Shown here one piece after another: positions 1 through 12,159 of a DNA stretch of 64,000 bases. The stretch spans positions 168,647,144 through 168,711,143 of the forward strand of contig CM051461.1 of the NCBI GenBank assembly GCA_028095005.1, given 5' to 3'. This stretch comes from Rhynchospora pubera (lineage: Eukaryota; Streptophyta; Magnoliopsida; Poales; Cyperaceae). The position numbers were made by a program, and so were the translations under genes. A model generated the notes under the pieces. The model did no database searches and had not been told where the DNA came from. It worked only from the letters and a program-made list of their open reading frames with translations. How positions within the stretch are numbered: position 1 is the stretch's first letter; each line of letters opens with the position of its first letter.

Positions 1-33
1 GGAAGTAGCTGAATTATTTGTGTCAATTGACAT

Positions 34-39
34 TTTATT
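34..39 (-). terminator. Candidate poly(A) signal of the syntaxin gene
   Basis: AATAAA on the minus strand about 300 bases after the syntaxin stop codon. This is the only canonical hexamer I see in a sensible position; plant poly(A) signals are loose, so this is tentative. The rest of 1-341 shows nothing else and is probably 3' UTR and flank. Confidence 0.35.
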
Positions 40-341
40 TTGGGGGAATCAAGTTCTCTGTGTTAAGTTGCGACGTGTATAATAGTTTACTTTAATGACA
101 TTTCCATTATGGCCCTCCCTTTATCCTCATTTGACAAGAGAGGATAATAAAAATTTCAGAATATAACATTTTGGTCTTATAATTTTAAACTAAATATTAT
201 ACAAGCGTGCATCTTACAAGTCAGAACTTATGCATCTGTTGAAACTCGCGTAGCCAACTTTTTGGTCCCGTTTTCCAGAAGTTAGAAAGTAATATTCTTA
301 TAAAATCACACACTATATAAGTTTTGACCATGTCATACAAA

Positions 342-3300
342 TTACCCCCAAACCTTTTGACGCTTTAGAATTCCCCAAAGTGCAAAAATTACAACAAAAA
401 GAAGAATAATTATGGTAAGGCACATGTATTTCCTCGTATTCCTCTGTTTCTTCTTTGCTTGTTTCAGGGTCTCTGTTGCCTTTTGTACATGATCCACTGA
501 TTTTGTGACCTGTATGGCATGGTATTACAGTAAAATCAGAAGAAGAAATAGCTGGTACTATACCTTAAAACTTGTTACAGGTGATGTACTGCTGACTAAC
601 AAATACTGTAAGATGTATAATACTAGAATTTAACTCTAACCTGTGCCTCAATGTCATCAATCATATCTCCTTGTGCTTCGACCAAAACAGCCATGTCCAT
701 AAACATCTGACAAAATGCTGAGTCTCTCAGTGCTTACTTTATGATTGTTTACAATTAAGATTTCTCTTGGTTGTATCGTTACAAATGAGTAAAATATGGT
801 GTCTTGGAGAAGTATCTCTACTGATCAAATTAACTGTGCCTCCTTTATGGGTATTTTTTTTTTTTTTTGAAATAAGCAACTTTATTTGCATTGTTTGCAA
901 AATATCACATGATTTTTGGCAATTTGAGATGGAATTTGCCACTGCACATATTTGAAGATCATTCTCGATTTAAATTCCAATTTCAGAGAACTACTGATGA
1001 GTTTAGATGCTGTCAGCACATACACTACGAGGTAATTTCAAATGGAAAAGATACTCAATGGAGTATACTATATTGGTCTGAAATTATTTTTGCTTGGACT
1101 AAATCTCCCTTCCATTTTGTCGGCAAAGTTATCCTTTCTTTTGACAGTAGATCATAATGTTTCGAGCCTTTTGGCGAAACAAGACTCCGAGAAGGAACTT
1201 AGAAGAGAAAATACAGTTCCACGGATGCTTGGAGTAAAATTATACTGAAGATCCATAGGTATGAATAGGTTATCGATATGTACTAATAAGTTGGTGAATT
1301 GTTTGGGTTTTGGGGGGTGGGGGGTGCCCCAATATCGGTATGTGTTTTTTCCCTTTGATTTTTTTTTTGTTTTCAATATTAGAGAAGTTTCTGTTTAAGG
1401 AAACCAAATTCTAATCATAAATTCAGTTAAACTTAAAATAATATATCTATTACTCTTAACTGTATACATATGCAATGCTAACCTGTTGCAAGTCTTGGAG
1501 TTTCTTCTCTAACTCAAGGAATGCATCATGGCGCTCTTGGATTTCAGAAACTGTCTCCACAATCTACAGAATTTTTGGATGTTATATTCATAGTTAATTC
1601 CTTGACTTCCGCAATCCTGGAAAAAGCATTTTGAAAAGTAATATATAAAACCTAGATTTAATGTTCCCATTCATTGGCCTTTTCCTGAAAGTCAGAAACT
1701 CATTCGCTTCATTTGGTTGTCAAATTCATATATCCCAGAAGTTATTTCTTTTTCAAAATTAATTACCAATTAACAAACTGTGGCATAGTTTTTTTTGGGT
1801 TTTTTTTTCCTAGTCTCAACCACTTATTGCATTATTTTTTTTCCAAAACCACATGTCCAAGTACCTGCCCGCGACCATATCCTTGAATAGCATGGGAGAA
1901 TATGTGTTCACTGGCTCCTGTCTCTATCAGCTGATCAATTGTCTGTTTCATATTGTTGAATAAAATAATTCTTAAGTTCAACAAATAATATAATTAAAAA
2001 AAAAGAAGTTCAACAAATAATATAATTTGGAAAGATATATAATGTTCTACTAATATCCTGTCTATATCAGCTGATCAATTGTCTGTTTCATATTGTTGAA
2101 TAAAATAATTCTTAAGTTCAACAAATAATATAATTAAAAAAAAAGAAGTTCAACAAATAATATAATTTGGAAAAATATATAATGTTCTACTAATATCTAA
2201 CCTCCTCATCAGGACGTGTCCCTGTTACTGCAAGAATGAAATAAAATAAGGTAAAACGTCAATTTGGTCCAAGAGTAATTTAGGAGTCAATAATTTTGTG
2301 GAATCTGGAGGAATGATATTTATGCAATACCTGTAAAAACCCTTCTTTCAATTACCTCCCTGTACTCATCCCGTATATTCTGACGTAGAATCTGTGAATG
2401 GTAATTTTGGCCAAGTAATTTATTAGGCTAATATGAAAGCATGATTACTTGGATAAAGTCTCTAAAATATTGGGGAAAAAAATGATGCACAAACCTGAAA
2501 TTGAGACATCCTTTCTTTTAACCTCTTTTTGAGAGCCCTATAATGGATGCGCAAGATAAATTTATATCTAAAATTTTCTTTCCATGATCAATAGTGCTCC
2601 AAAATTTGAAGCAAAAAACACAAAATTATTTTCGTGATGAACCATTGCCATTAATAAAAAAAAAATTACACTGTCATTGACGTTCTGGAGCGATCAACTC
2701 CTGTCCCCTTTTCACATCCTGGCTTTTGTCTATTCGTCAGATTCTATAGGGTAATATAATTCAGAACGGTTTAGTACGAGTTTATTACACATTGGGCTAT
2801 ATGGTTTATCGTTTGATATCAGAAGGAAAAAATGATATTAGAACATACTTCTCTATCAAGTTGCTCCAAGGAAGTCTTTGCTTTGTGTGCTATTTTTGTG
2901 ACTTCTTCTACATCCTTCTCCATCTGCTTTTTAATTTCTAAAATGGAAAAAGAAAATTCTGATTGAATTCACCAAATATCACAAAAGAAGGCTTTCATGA
3001 AATTATTAATTTTTTGCTAAGGAGGCTGAAAATGAAGATCACCTTTCATTGCAGAGGCCTTGGTCACTAGTCGACATTCCTCATTAGAAGCCTGTGCAAA
3101 CATATAATTTTCATAACTTATATAATTGAAACATGAACTGTTGAAAGGAACACTAATTGTGGAATCCAGTACTGAAAATTTGAATTGTACAAGTACCTCA
3201 AGTTTACGATGTAGAGTGGTAATATTTTCAATTTGGGTCTCAATCTCTGCCACCTAGAAATGTAGTATTAGGGCAGTAATAAGTTTGGCATGTCAAGGTA

Positions 3301-4229
3301 AAAAAAATATTAAAATGAAGTAATTGATAAAAAAATCTTCTTAAAAGAGAGGCAAGCAGACCTGTTTGAAAAACTTATCCATCCCTAGATCCCTTGAATC
3401 TGGTGAGAACCGACCTGAATTGCCATCTGGTTCTCCAGGATATCTGCCCATGATCCTCTCAAACGATTCCTGAGAAATCAATAGGTTTACAAATTTTTGT
3501 TCCCACATGATAGTACCAAAATTTCAGCACCATATATTTCAGCACCTGTGACTCAAAACTTTGGCATGAGGACATGAATGCATATCTACGAGTGAAGGCA
3601 TTAAAAGTAAAACAGAACAAATGTAATTTTTATTTCTTTGTAGATATTGGTGATTACGAGTTGAACATTTTTCAAAAATTACCGTCAAAAAGTTTTTATT
3701 TTGTATCAGTTTTCTGTAAGAACTAAGAAATGCAGCACCTAATATCTCAAACTTGTGTAAGTACAATGACTAAATGATGTGCATCATTAAGAGCAAGAGT
3801 AAGTAGTGAGCAGACACTGAGTACTACTGTTGTATTTAAATTTCATAACATGAACACAAAAGACAAAATAATTGGCTGTAGTTAAGAATTTAAATCATCA
3901 TTGTATACATTTTAATTCATACTAACAAAGTAGAGCTACAGTAGTGATGTAATTAAGATATGCTCTTGATATGCTCTTGTATCTGTGTCACAAACAAGTC
4001 ATTGCACCAAATCTGGTGATTAATTTGATTAAATCCAAGTCCACATTACAACACTGATTTCTTCTTTTAGGTGCTATTATCCCCAATTAAGATACAAACA
4101 ATTTTACTCATACCATTTTAAGTTTCGTAAATTGCATTAAAATAAAAAAAATGAACTATCTGATCGATTTCCAAAATGTAAAAGGGAGAAAAGGCTCGAA
4201 GAAATATGCACCGTGAGAAGGTTATTCAT
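342..4229 (-). CDS. SYP13-type plasma-membrane syntaxin (Qa-SNARE), 13 exons
   Basis: Target-membrane SNARE that would pair with vesicle SNAREs to drive fusion at the plasma membrane or cell plate. Exons in transcript order: 4229-4212, 3469-3362, 3253-3197, 3091-3043, 2937-2849, 2743-2670, 2537-2495, 2391-2331, 2227-2202, 1942-1865, 1563-1483, 706-641, 509-342. All introns are GT-AG, and the joined frame is open for 305 residues, normal for the family. Residues 37-170 form the Habc region (contains NRQKPGC and VDRSRT). The block ERRVFTVTGTRPDEETIDQL (about residues 162-181) is typical of plant SYP1 proteins. The Qa-SNARE helix is about 207-268, with the zero-layer Gln at 240 in LVEAQGDMIDDIE. 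A single C-terminal membrane anchor (about 279-298) ends in a short tail. The many-exon structure and sequence favour the SYP131/SYP132 clade over the intron-poor SYP12 clade; this is from family knowledge, not a search. The start lies in MNNLLT, matching the family MNDLL start. A tandem duplication damages nothing in the main frame but adds a decoy splice site (see 1918-2197). Confidence 0.9.
1918..2197. repeat. 140-bp tandem duplication covering the edge of syntaxin exon 10
   Basis: Two nearly identical units, 1918-2057 and 2058-2197, lie head to tail. Each holds the first 25 bases of exon 10, its splice acceptor, and about 115 bases of the intron upstream of it. The 2058-2197 copy is met first by the spliceosome. 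It has a C-to-A change at 2064 (plus strand) that turns a Glu codon into an in-frame TAG stop. Confidence 0.9.
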
Positions 4230-5900
4230 CTTGGAAGAGAGGATGGGTGTCTCCAAGCACAGAAATTAGAAATATGATATGGAGAAAGGGATGATGAAGG
4301 CCTTTCGACCCCGTCAATGGAGAAGAAATGACAAAGGAGAGAGGAGAGAGAAAGGACAAACAATAAAGAGGGGAAGAGGAAGAGGAGTTTCCAAACATGG
4401 TTCGAAATGAGGAGGAGCTGAGCTGGCGACTCTCCCCGCCAAAATCACTAACCGTTTTAGCTATGTTTGTTGACTTCCTACGAGGGCAAATTTACTGATG
4501 CAACGCGTATCCAATCTATTCTGTTATTTCTTTCATTATTTATTTATTTATTATTATTATTATTATGCTCAAATTTTTTTAATTAATTGAATTATATATT
4601 TAATAATTTGTCAATGAATTAAATTAAATATTTACTATAAATATATCAAATCACGGCTTTCTATTATTAGGTGCTAATCAATTTCATATATATCAATCTT
4701 TGAAGACAAGAAATTATTAAATAATAGGAAAATAACTTTATGGATGCATAAATTGAATTATAACTAATTGCATAGAACTGTCCATAACGCAACATAGAAA
4801 TCCGGATTCTACTTCCTAACAAGGCCTATCCAAATTAGATCCAATCCGATCTGATCATAAATTGACAATCAGATTCTGATCGCATGACCGTCAGATCTTA
4901 CATCAACGATCCAGATTTTAGTAGGCGTCTAAATTGAACCAGAACCAACCCGGAATGATATCCTTTGTAATTCTTGTTGTTGTCCATCTGATCAATAATC
5001 GATGTTCCATGATTAATATTGGATCCGTATGGCTTGTAAATTTTGACTGTTGAGATTAGATCCGACGGTTTGAGAAAAATTGGAGAAAAATTGCAGAGTG
5101 CAACTGCAGAGGATGCTGGGTAGTTCTTCTTCAGTTGTGACAAAATTCCGCGCCTCGCCTCTTTCAGAGGGCTTTCAGAGGTGGGTAGTTCTAGACTTCT
5201 AGTTCAGTTGCATATTTGCATGTTATGTCTCGCTCCTAGACTCCTAGTCCCACTGAGGTCACATGCCACAGCCTTCTCTCTTCCCATAATAGAGGTTACT
5301 GGCGTCCCAGAGGATCTCATGTGGGTTGTTTTTGTGACGGTGCTTTAGCTGTGTCTCATCTCACGGGTAACTAGGTAAGATATTTCATTTTCAATGTATA
5401 GAAGCATTATTCGTTTTGCGTTGTCTTCAATTGCCAGTTCGTTACCTTACTTTTTCTAAATTATCATTGTCGTGCCTGTGATGCCTGGACTGTACTCTCT
5501 AAGGTAAATATTTCTTTGTCCCAAATGGTAAATTAATAGTTCATTTTGGATGGGATTGGCCTAGTGATCGTCCAATGATTTCTGCACAATTGGGGAACGG
5601 ACCATTCTCCATATCTACCTCAATTTTACACTAATTATTCCTAGAACATGCTCTTTTTATTGATCTTGTCAGCATGGCCGACAACACATGCCATCTCATG
5701 TTCTTAACTGCTGTATTTCGGTATCAATTAATGTCTATACATATAAATTCATTCAAAAATTGTTAATTCATATGACCAATAAGGCTTGTTGGGGAAGTAG
5801 CAATCCAACGATTTGAATTAAAGAAAAAATAGCTTTACATGGTATAACACGTTACATGCTTGCTACACTGGAATGATGTCCCCTTGTACCAGTAACCAGC
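4230..5900. other. Syntaxin upstream region and unassigned AT-rich DNA
   Basis: 4230-4445 is purine-rich on the plus strand (CT-rich in the gene's sense) and is the likely 5' UTR and core promoter of the syntaxin; I see no clear TATA box. 4500-5900 is AT-rich and holds a short ATT-repeat stretch near 4535-4570. I recognise no gene or repeat there. Confidence 0.5.
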
Positions 5901-6500
5901 TAAATCAAGGCAAGATATAAGACAGGAAAATTGCAAAAGTTAGCAGTCCTCTATGCTCAACCTGGTATCAATGGCTGGTACCAACAGTCTTTTGGTACAC
6001 AGTGGGGGAGTCTCAGCTAAGGCAGTGGAGAACCCATGCTCTTTGAAAGCCAAAACATCCTAGTAGTGCAGAACGCTCCATATCCGTCCCTCGGCACGAC
6101 TAAAATTAGTTCCTCACATCAATCTCTATTTCACAATTAGTGACAAGGACCAAATCTCCTGCGCGCAAGACGGGATAAAACAATACTGCATATTGTATTC
6201 TGCGGCCAGAGCTGAAGGGCAGGCTGGTAGCTAGGAGTCTAGGAGAGAGTCACATTGAGGTTCAAGGTGAGGATTACATAAGACCAAACTGTCTGAAATA
6301 ATGTGCATTGCAGGAATAGGTGCCGGTTAGTCTCCATCTGTTGCTAGTTACATAGGAGTATAGGACGCAAGCATCAATTGATGGCCAATTGCCTTTATTC
6401 AAGTTTTCCTGTGTCAGCAACTTATCAAGCAATAACAACCAAGCAAATGACCTGCCGCGCGTATAGTCATGTGCAAGATTTTTAGTAACCACCAAAAAAG
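5900..6500 (-). mobile_element. Degenerate LINE remnant (RT zinc-binding domain)
   Basis: On the minus strand, 6495-6274 reads as part of the zinc-binding region found after the reverse transcriptase of plant L1-type LINEs: RSFAWLLLLDKLLTQENL, then NWPSIDACVLY. About 45 residues on, the match continues in another frame as NRHLFLQCTLFQTVWSYV, the usual His-Cys end of that domain. The frame change shows it is dead. No poly(A) tail is evident, so both ends are lost; the segment towards 5900 is assigned only by proximity. Confidence 0.65.
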
Positions 6501-6509
6501 TTCATTATC

Positions 6510-7560
6510 TGTGACACCGATTTCAGTTATTGAAAAAAAATTACAAAAAAAATAGATACAACAAAAATACTAAATTTTATGTTATTGAAATATTAATTTT
6601 GGCACCCCAAAACCGATTATGCCTAGCCGCTGCGAGTGCATGCTACCATCCATACACCTGCAAGGTTTAACTTAAACTAATTAATTAAAATATTACAATT
6701 CAAGTGTTTAAAACTAAAAATTTCTATCAACTATTCAACTTATATTAAATAATCTAAAGGTAAGAATTGTTAATATGATGTACAAATATTAAAGCAAAAT
6801 CCAAGTTGACTCTGGTTATACAAATTACTTAGTTCGTGCTCATAATAACAAATGGCCTACAATATGCCAATTTTCTCACAACTCGATCCAAATCCTGAAA
6901 CCCATAACCAATGTGGAAACAATACAAAAGTAAAGCATGAGATAATTATAAAATTATCTTAGTGCGGTATTCAGTTCTAGGCACACAAACACTAAGGTAC
7001 ATGATCATTAACTAACTACTGGTTGAGTTTAAAACAATATTACAGCTATACAAGCAATTTAGATAACATCATACATAATCATTAGTTTCATTTCTCATTT
7101 TAATACAAAACATGCAATGCATGATAAGCACGGTAATTACATCCTTCAATAAAGAAAGAAAATACAATACGACATTTCAGGAACCGACTCAAGTTGGACA
7201 ATATATAACACATGCAAGTCTAGTTATTGATCATTATGATTTCATTCATAGATTTTATAGCCCATAGACTATACCTTTATAGTTCGTAGACTCAAATATT
7301 ATAGTCAGTAGACTCAGATTTTATATTCCATAGACTCCTACTTTATAGTTCGTATACAAACCATAATTTAGATAATTCAGAATATCAAACACCACAACTC
7401 GAGAATATTATCAGAATACCGAATCAAAGCGTTTATCACTTGGAGCTCAAAAAAAGATCATAACTCCGCCCTCAAGTCGATCAGCCAATGTCGATTCAAT
7501 CGTACAAGTAGCAAAATGGATGTGGCTTGTGGCTGGTTCTTGTCATTCGTTGGGACCCTT
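6510..7560. repeat. LTR-derived repeat fragment
   Basis: The region starts with TGTGACACC, a common plant LTR start. At 6887-6976 it shares with 13669-13760 a recognisable non-coding pattern: CCTG-AAC-CC, CAATGTGGAAA, a run of AAAGTA, GA-TGAGA-AATT, then CTTAGTGCGG. No matching end or target duplication was found, so the right border is a guess. Confidence 0.4.
7253..7357. repeat. Short minisatellite, about 22-bp unit, 5 copies
   Basis: Imperfect head-to-tail units built on TTTATAGTTCGTAGACTCA. It lies inside or at the edge of the LTR-derived fragment. Confidence 0.65.
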
Positions 7561-10020
7561 CAATTAATGGATGGACCATTTGTCTTTAAAGTCAGAAAAA
7601 AGATTGCTTATGAATTGGGATCTTTGGTCCTTGCTCGATTTGTTGTTTAATTATAAAAATTTGCACTTGCACTTGAGGATGCCAATATCATTCAGATGGA
7701 TAGAATCTGCAAGGTGGTAAGCGCCGTATATTCATACATCTATTCTTTCTAGTGCATTATGTATACTATAAGTAGTTATATATAATTGAATATTATTAAG
7801 GCTTCATACATGCACATCTTGCATTTCTAATAGTCTATTGTGATCTTCAAATAGAATAATCGGAAATGATTAATAGAATTATTTTTTCAATTTCCTAAGC
7901 ATTTTTTTTAATTATTTGGCAACCTTATACTATATATATCTATCAATGCCAACATTAATTACTGCAGTTTTAACTTTTAATTAAGTTTTAATTGAAGGAT
8001 ACAACACCGATTTTTGGTATCTCTCTTTTTTTCCCCCTTTTTCTTGGTGCATTTTGTTTTCTCACCACTGGTTGAATATGGACCATTTCTGCGTATCCAA
8101 TAGCTAGGATACAATATTGTAGGCATGCCCAGTGCTAAAAGCTTCCTAGCTATATGAAATTGTTCTGGAATAAATCTTCTAGTCTATTTAATGAGACCGT
8201 CATTAAGACCTTTTTGGTCACTAGGGGTTATTAACGTTGAAGTTCAAATTTACTTTCTATCAATTGATTGGGCAGATTCGACTTGATACAACAATCACTA
8301 CCATTATTTCTGTACTTATTTTGTTTTTGCTCTTCTTCTAGTTTTTGTCGGGTATGTGTGCATGCGTGTTTGTCTTGGAACTGTGAAGTCCAATATTAAC
8401 ACAGAAAGTCTTTGCAACTTGTTTCCTGAGAGATTGCTTATTATTACACTGCTGTTTGTTCCAAAGCATGTGACATGTCACCTTCACTTCTTGCTATTAA
8501 AGCACAACTTAACGTGCATATCCTAAATTTTGTGGCATAATGTAAATATATATGTTGGTGAGCAACTAGCTAGGATGTGTTTTTACATCTCAAACACAAC
8601 TTTTGCCATATATAGAAATAGAACTATTATTTTCAGTTTAGGTCGTTGTTCGTTCCATTAAAAGTAAATTAATGTTTTGATACGGTTTCTTCCATTTAGT
8701 GCTCGAACAACAGGAGATCATTTAGTTAGTGATGGAATCTGTGCCTGCATAGCCATAAAGGCACCGAGGATAAATTGCCAAAGTGCCTTGCACTTTACTA
8801 TGTATCACACAATTTGAGCAAGTGCCACATGGATAGTCTCAGCTTGTGCATTGTTTTGGTGATTACTGGTACTGATATATGCCCCACAAGACATACGATG
8901 GTACCAGTTGAATCCAACCAGCATATTAATTTGCAAGCTTGAAAGCTCTATCCAACCAGCATTACAACTAGTATTCCAAGAATTACAATACCATCCAAAA
9001 TTTATTTTCAATATTTTAACAGTTTGGCAATTATAAATTTCCTTAAAATTTTGGAGTAAGACAGCCCTTTAGAAAGATGGCATGTTGCGTTGTGTCGTCC
9101 TTATTAAGTTGAAATTAACAGCCGCTCTAGTTAGTACCACTCGCTCTGTCAGATTAAATATAAAATATAAAAAAGAACAATAAAGTATAAAGCAAAGAAC
9201 CATTATCCGATGACCTAAGTTTAATCCAGTAGATACATGCATGAGAAGTCTGTATATGATCGTGGCTGGACAGGAACGCTTGCAAAATAGTTAGCTACTT
9301 AGCTCTAGAAAAGTAGAAATATTGAGTATAGGATATTGTTGCATGCTATGTCTTTTTCTATGTTTGTAAATTGCATCCACTATAAAGGATAAACGTACCA
9401 GTCATGGGGCCATTGTATGTAAGATTACAGGGGGCACTTTGAGGAGTGCGCTTGAAGTAATCGTGTCCTTTAATGGTGCAAAAACCTTTAGTTATTTTTA
9501 GTCAAGTTGTCAAATTTTAAGCCGTTTTGGAAAAAAGGAGAAGAAACAAAGTATTTAGTTATATACACATATCAGATCCCAGATTGGATGAGATATGTCA
9601 GTCTACTTTGGTAACTAAAAGTAACAAGTTGCTCGATAGTGGTAACTTCTCAACAAATTGACGATTCCTATTGTATGTGTATATATCCTTTTCTTCTGGA
9701 AGCATTTATCAGCATATGCATTGATTTTGGAAAAATAAAACACATTTTTGTGCTGCTTACTGAAACTAAATAAATTGGAATACGGGTTGTAAATTTGCTA
9801 ATACATGAAAACAGCAGGCGAAGAATTAGGTTGCTAACAGTTCATTTAATATCCATCTTAAATGTTATGGAGTTAATTTAGTTTCCCAGAGATCTATGTT
9901 ATACGAATGATTCACTAATTTTAGTCATAGATGGCGTATATGACCCAACTGGAGTAACCTTCAGGAATGGAGTCTTAACTTCACAAGCAATTCGAGTGGA
10001 GTCCAGGAAATTTTTTTTCT
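7560..10020. other. Gene-free AT-rich DNA
   Basis: I find no convincing coding stretch, RNA gene or named repeat. Open frames here are short and carry no recognisable domain. Confidence 0.5.
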
Positions 10021-10027
10021 TCTTATA

Positions 10028-10185
10028 GGCTCCGTTTGGATAGGTGTGGGAAGAAGGAAAGAAGGGAAGAAGTGGGAAGAAGTATTAGGAAGTGTGTAAC
10101 TTTGTGAAGAGTTTAAATTGTTTATAATTTTTTTTTCTTCACATCTTCCTTCTTCCTCTTCTTCTTCTCTCATCCAAACGCAAGC
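10028..10185. mobile_element. Small MITE, copy 1 (PIF/Harbinger-like)
   Basis: Terminal inverted repeats start GGCTCCGTTTGGAT and end ATCCAAACGCAAGC. The core contains AAGTGTGTAACTTTGTGAAG and a motif meaning AACAATTTAAACTCTTC on the other strand. It is flanked by the 3-bp duplication ATA (10025-10027 and 10186-10188). It is one of about ten copies in the window. Confidence 0.8.
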
Positions 10186-10336
10186 ATAAAGGTGAGACAA
10201 CTTTAAATAATGATAGACAAGTTCTACTTAACGGTATATATATACACTTTTACAAAATTATATATGTCTTTTCCAAAATTAGGGGTAATGGTTTGTATCG
10301 ATACAGGTTGTATTAACTGAACTCTGAATAGTGCCT

Positions 10337-10360
10337 GTTGGTTTTAATATTTCTGAGGGT

Positions 10361-10412
<52 letters not shown>

Positions 10413-10436
10413 TAGGGCCGTTGGTTTTAATATTTC
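10337..10436. repeat. 17-bp direct repeats around a 66-bp insert with a (TA)n tract
   Basis: GTTGGTTTTAATATTTC occurs at 10337-10353 and again at 10420-10436. The 66 bases between are a short leader, a (TA)n microsatellite at about 10363-10409, and TTTTTAGGGCC. The long exact repeat looks like a target-site duplication. Confidence 0.7.
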
Positions 10437-10439
10437 ATT

Positions 10440-11340
10440 TGCTAGTTACCGGAATTTCCAATTTATCAAAAAAAAAATAGAATAAATATGTTCGTATTGC
10501 TATAATAATTAGGCGTGTTTTTACTAAATATTTAAGTATGAAATAATAAAATGAGTATTATGGGAAGTCTGAAAATGAATTTGGAAAATCAAGGCAATTA
10601 CCCGATTGTCAAAAATAATATTATCAACTATCAGCGATTGCTCTTTAGCTTCTAATAACTGAAATAGAATAATATACGTGTATCATGATACAACACTCAT
10701 GCGTTTTATTTGCCCATCCCAATTTGAAAAAAAAATATATATATTTAAATATGACAACACTATATATATCTGGGTTCGGATGCATGCATGCATCAACTGA
10801 ATACACTCATTGAGAGTATTGAAAAAGAAAAATACAATTTTATACGCAGGTATCATGCATGCTTTCAGTAGTTCACAGATACGAATAATTTTGTTATGGA
10901 TAATATGCGAATAACATACGGACAAAATGAATTAATACCCCCTTTATTTTCTAAGGCTACTATCCCTTTTACTTATTTTCATCCTTAAACGTTTACCATT
11001 TTCCAACGCAAAAAAAAAAAAGAAAACAGAGAAGATATCTCCATCACAGCACAAGAAAAGTATACAAAAGTTGTCTTACATACAGGCAGCCAAATTTCTA
11101 TTTTCTAAATCACGATGCTGTTGCCTATCTAAATTTTGCCAGGAGAGAATACGAATGTGGCAGTAATTTGACGGATTTTTCTGGGCCAATTGGTTATTTT
11201 TCCATATAGGTGAAATATTCTGTAACCCATTTTCATGGGTTCCAAACTTCCATGTGACCTCTTTCAAATAATACCTGACTAGCGACCACTACTGACTGTT
11301 TTAGAATCGTATGCTACCTGACACCTTATCAATTTTAATT
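10440..11340. other. Gene-free AT-rich DNA
   Basis: No gene or clear repeat is seen. There are A/T homopolymers near 10726 and 11010. Confidence 0.45.
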
Positions 11341-11345
11341 TATAG

Positions 11346-11837
11346 TGTTACCCTAATATGACTTGGTCCACTGCCCTTTGGCAAAAAATATTTGGAATGA
11401 ACTATCACAACCAGGCATGACGATCTCGGCAAGTGATAACCTTCCAGAGTTCTGGCTTAATAACAGACAGTCGTTAAAAAGGACGTACAAGGATGATTGG
11501 GAATCGATATGGATGGCGGGAATGTGGAACATATGGAAGGCGCGTTGTTTGTTGATCTTCGAAGGAACTCTGATAAACGACGTCGATATAACACGGAGGA
11601 CATTACAGGATGCTTCCTCCTGGATCGCTAATTGCTAATTGCAAAGGACTGTCTTCCATCAAAGGCGGTCTGAGATAGTTAGGATTGCCAAACTGTACAT
11701 AGGCTTTATGTAATTTAACTTTTTCTTTCGTTTCTCTTCTGTTTCTTTTTCCTTTTTCCTTTTCCTTGTAACTAATTATATTGGTTCAATGAAATTGTAG
11801 GAAGACTTTTTGTCTTCTTACCTTCAAAAAAAAAAAC
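11346..11837 (+). mobile_element. 5'-truncated LINE (end of ORF2, 3' UTR and A-tail)
   Basis: From about 11363 the frame reads VHCPLAKNIWNELSQPGM and later WMAGMWNIWKARCLLIFEG, the C-terminal end of a plant L1-type LINE reverse transcriptase protein. It stops with TAA at 11636-11638. A pyrimidine-rich 3' UTR follows, then a terminal A run at about 11826-11837 preceded by TTCTTACCTTC, a typical plant LINE 3' end. The 5' border near 11346 is approximate and I could not find the target duplication. The frame looks intact over its 90 codons, so it is less decayed than the copy at 5.9-6.5 kb. Confidence 0.8.
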
Positions 11838-12014
11838 AAATGAAAGCGGTGATTTTGTTCTTCTTTGAGCGCTACATTTATATAAATTTATTACTTTTTG
11901 AGCTTATTCAGCATATAAGTTAATGGAATTTAAACGAGTAAATAATATTAGCTATAGTTTTAAACTTTTAATTCAAAGTGTATCCATATTAGTGAAAATA
12001 AAAATCAATATTTT

Positions 12015-12153
12015 GGCTCCGTTTGGATGGTGTAGGAATGAAAGGAATAGGGAAAAAGTATTGGGAAGTGTGTAATTTTGTGAAGAGTTTGGATTGTTTA
12101 TAATAAATTTATTCTTTTATTTTCTTCTTCTCACACCTCATTCAAACGAAGCC
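12015..12153. mobile_element. Small MITE, copy 2
   Basis: Ends GGCTCCGTTTGGAT and TTCAAACGAAGCC surround the shared core (GGAAGTGTGTAATTTTGTGA, then GTTTGGATTGTTTATAAT). No clean 3-bp duplication remains. Confidence 0.75.
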
Positions 12154-12159
12154 TAATTT

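Noticed and set aside
6510..7560. Complete solo LTR starting TGTGACACC
   Set aside because: No matching CA end or 5-bp duplication found downstream, so only a related fragment is claimed.
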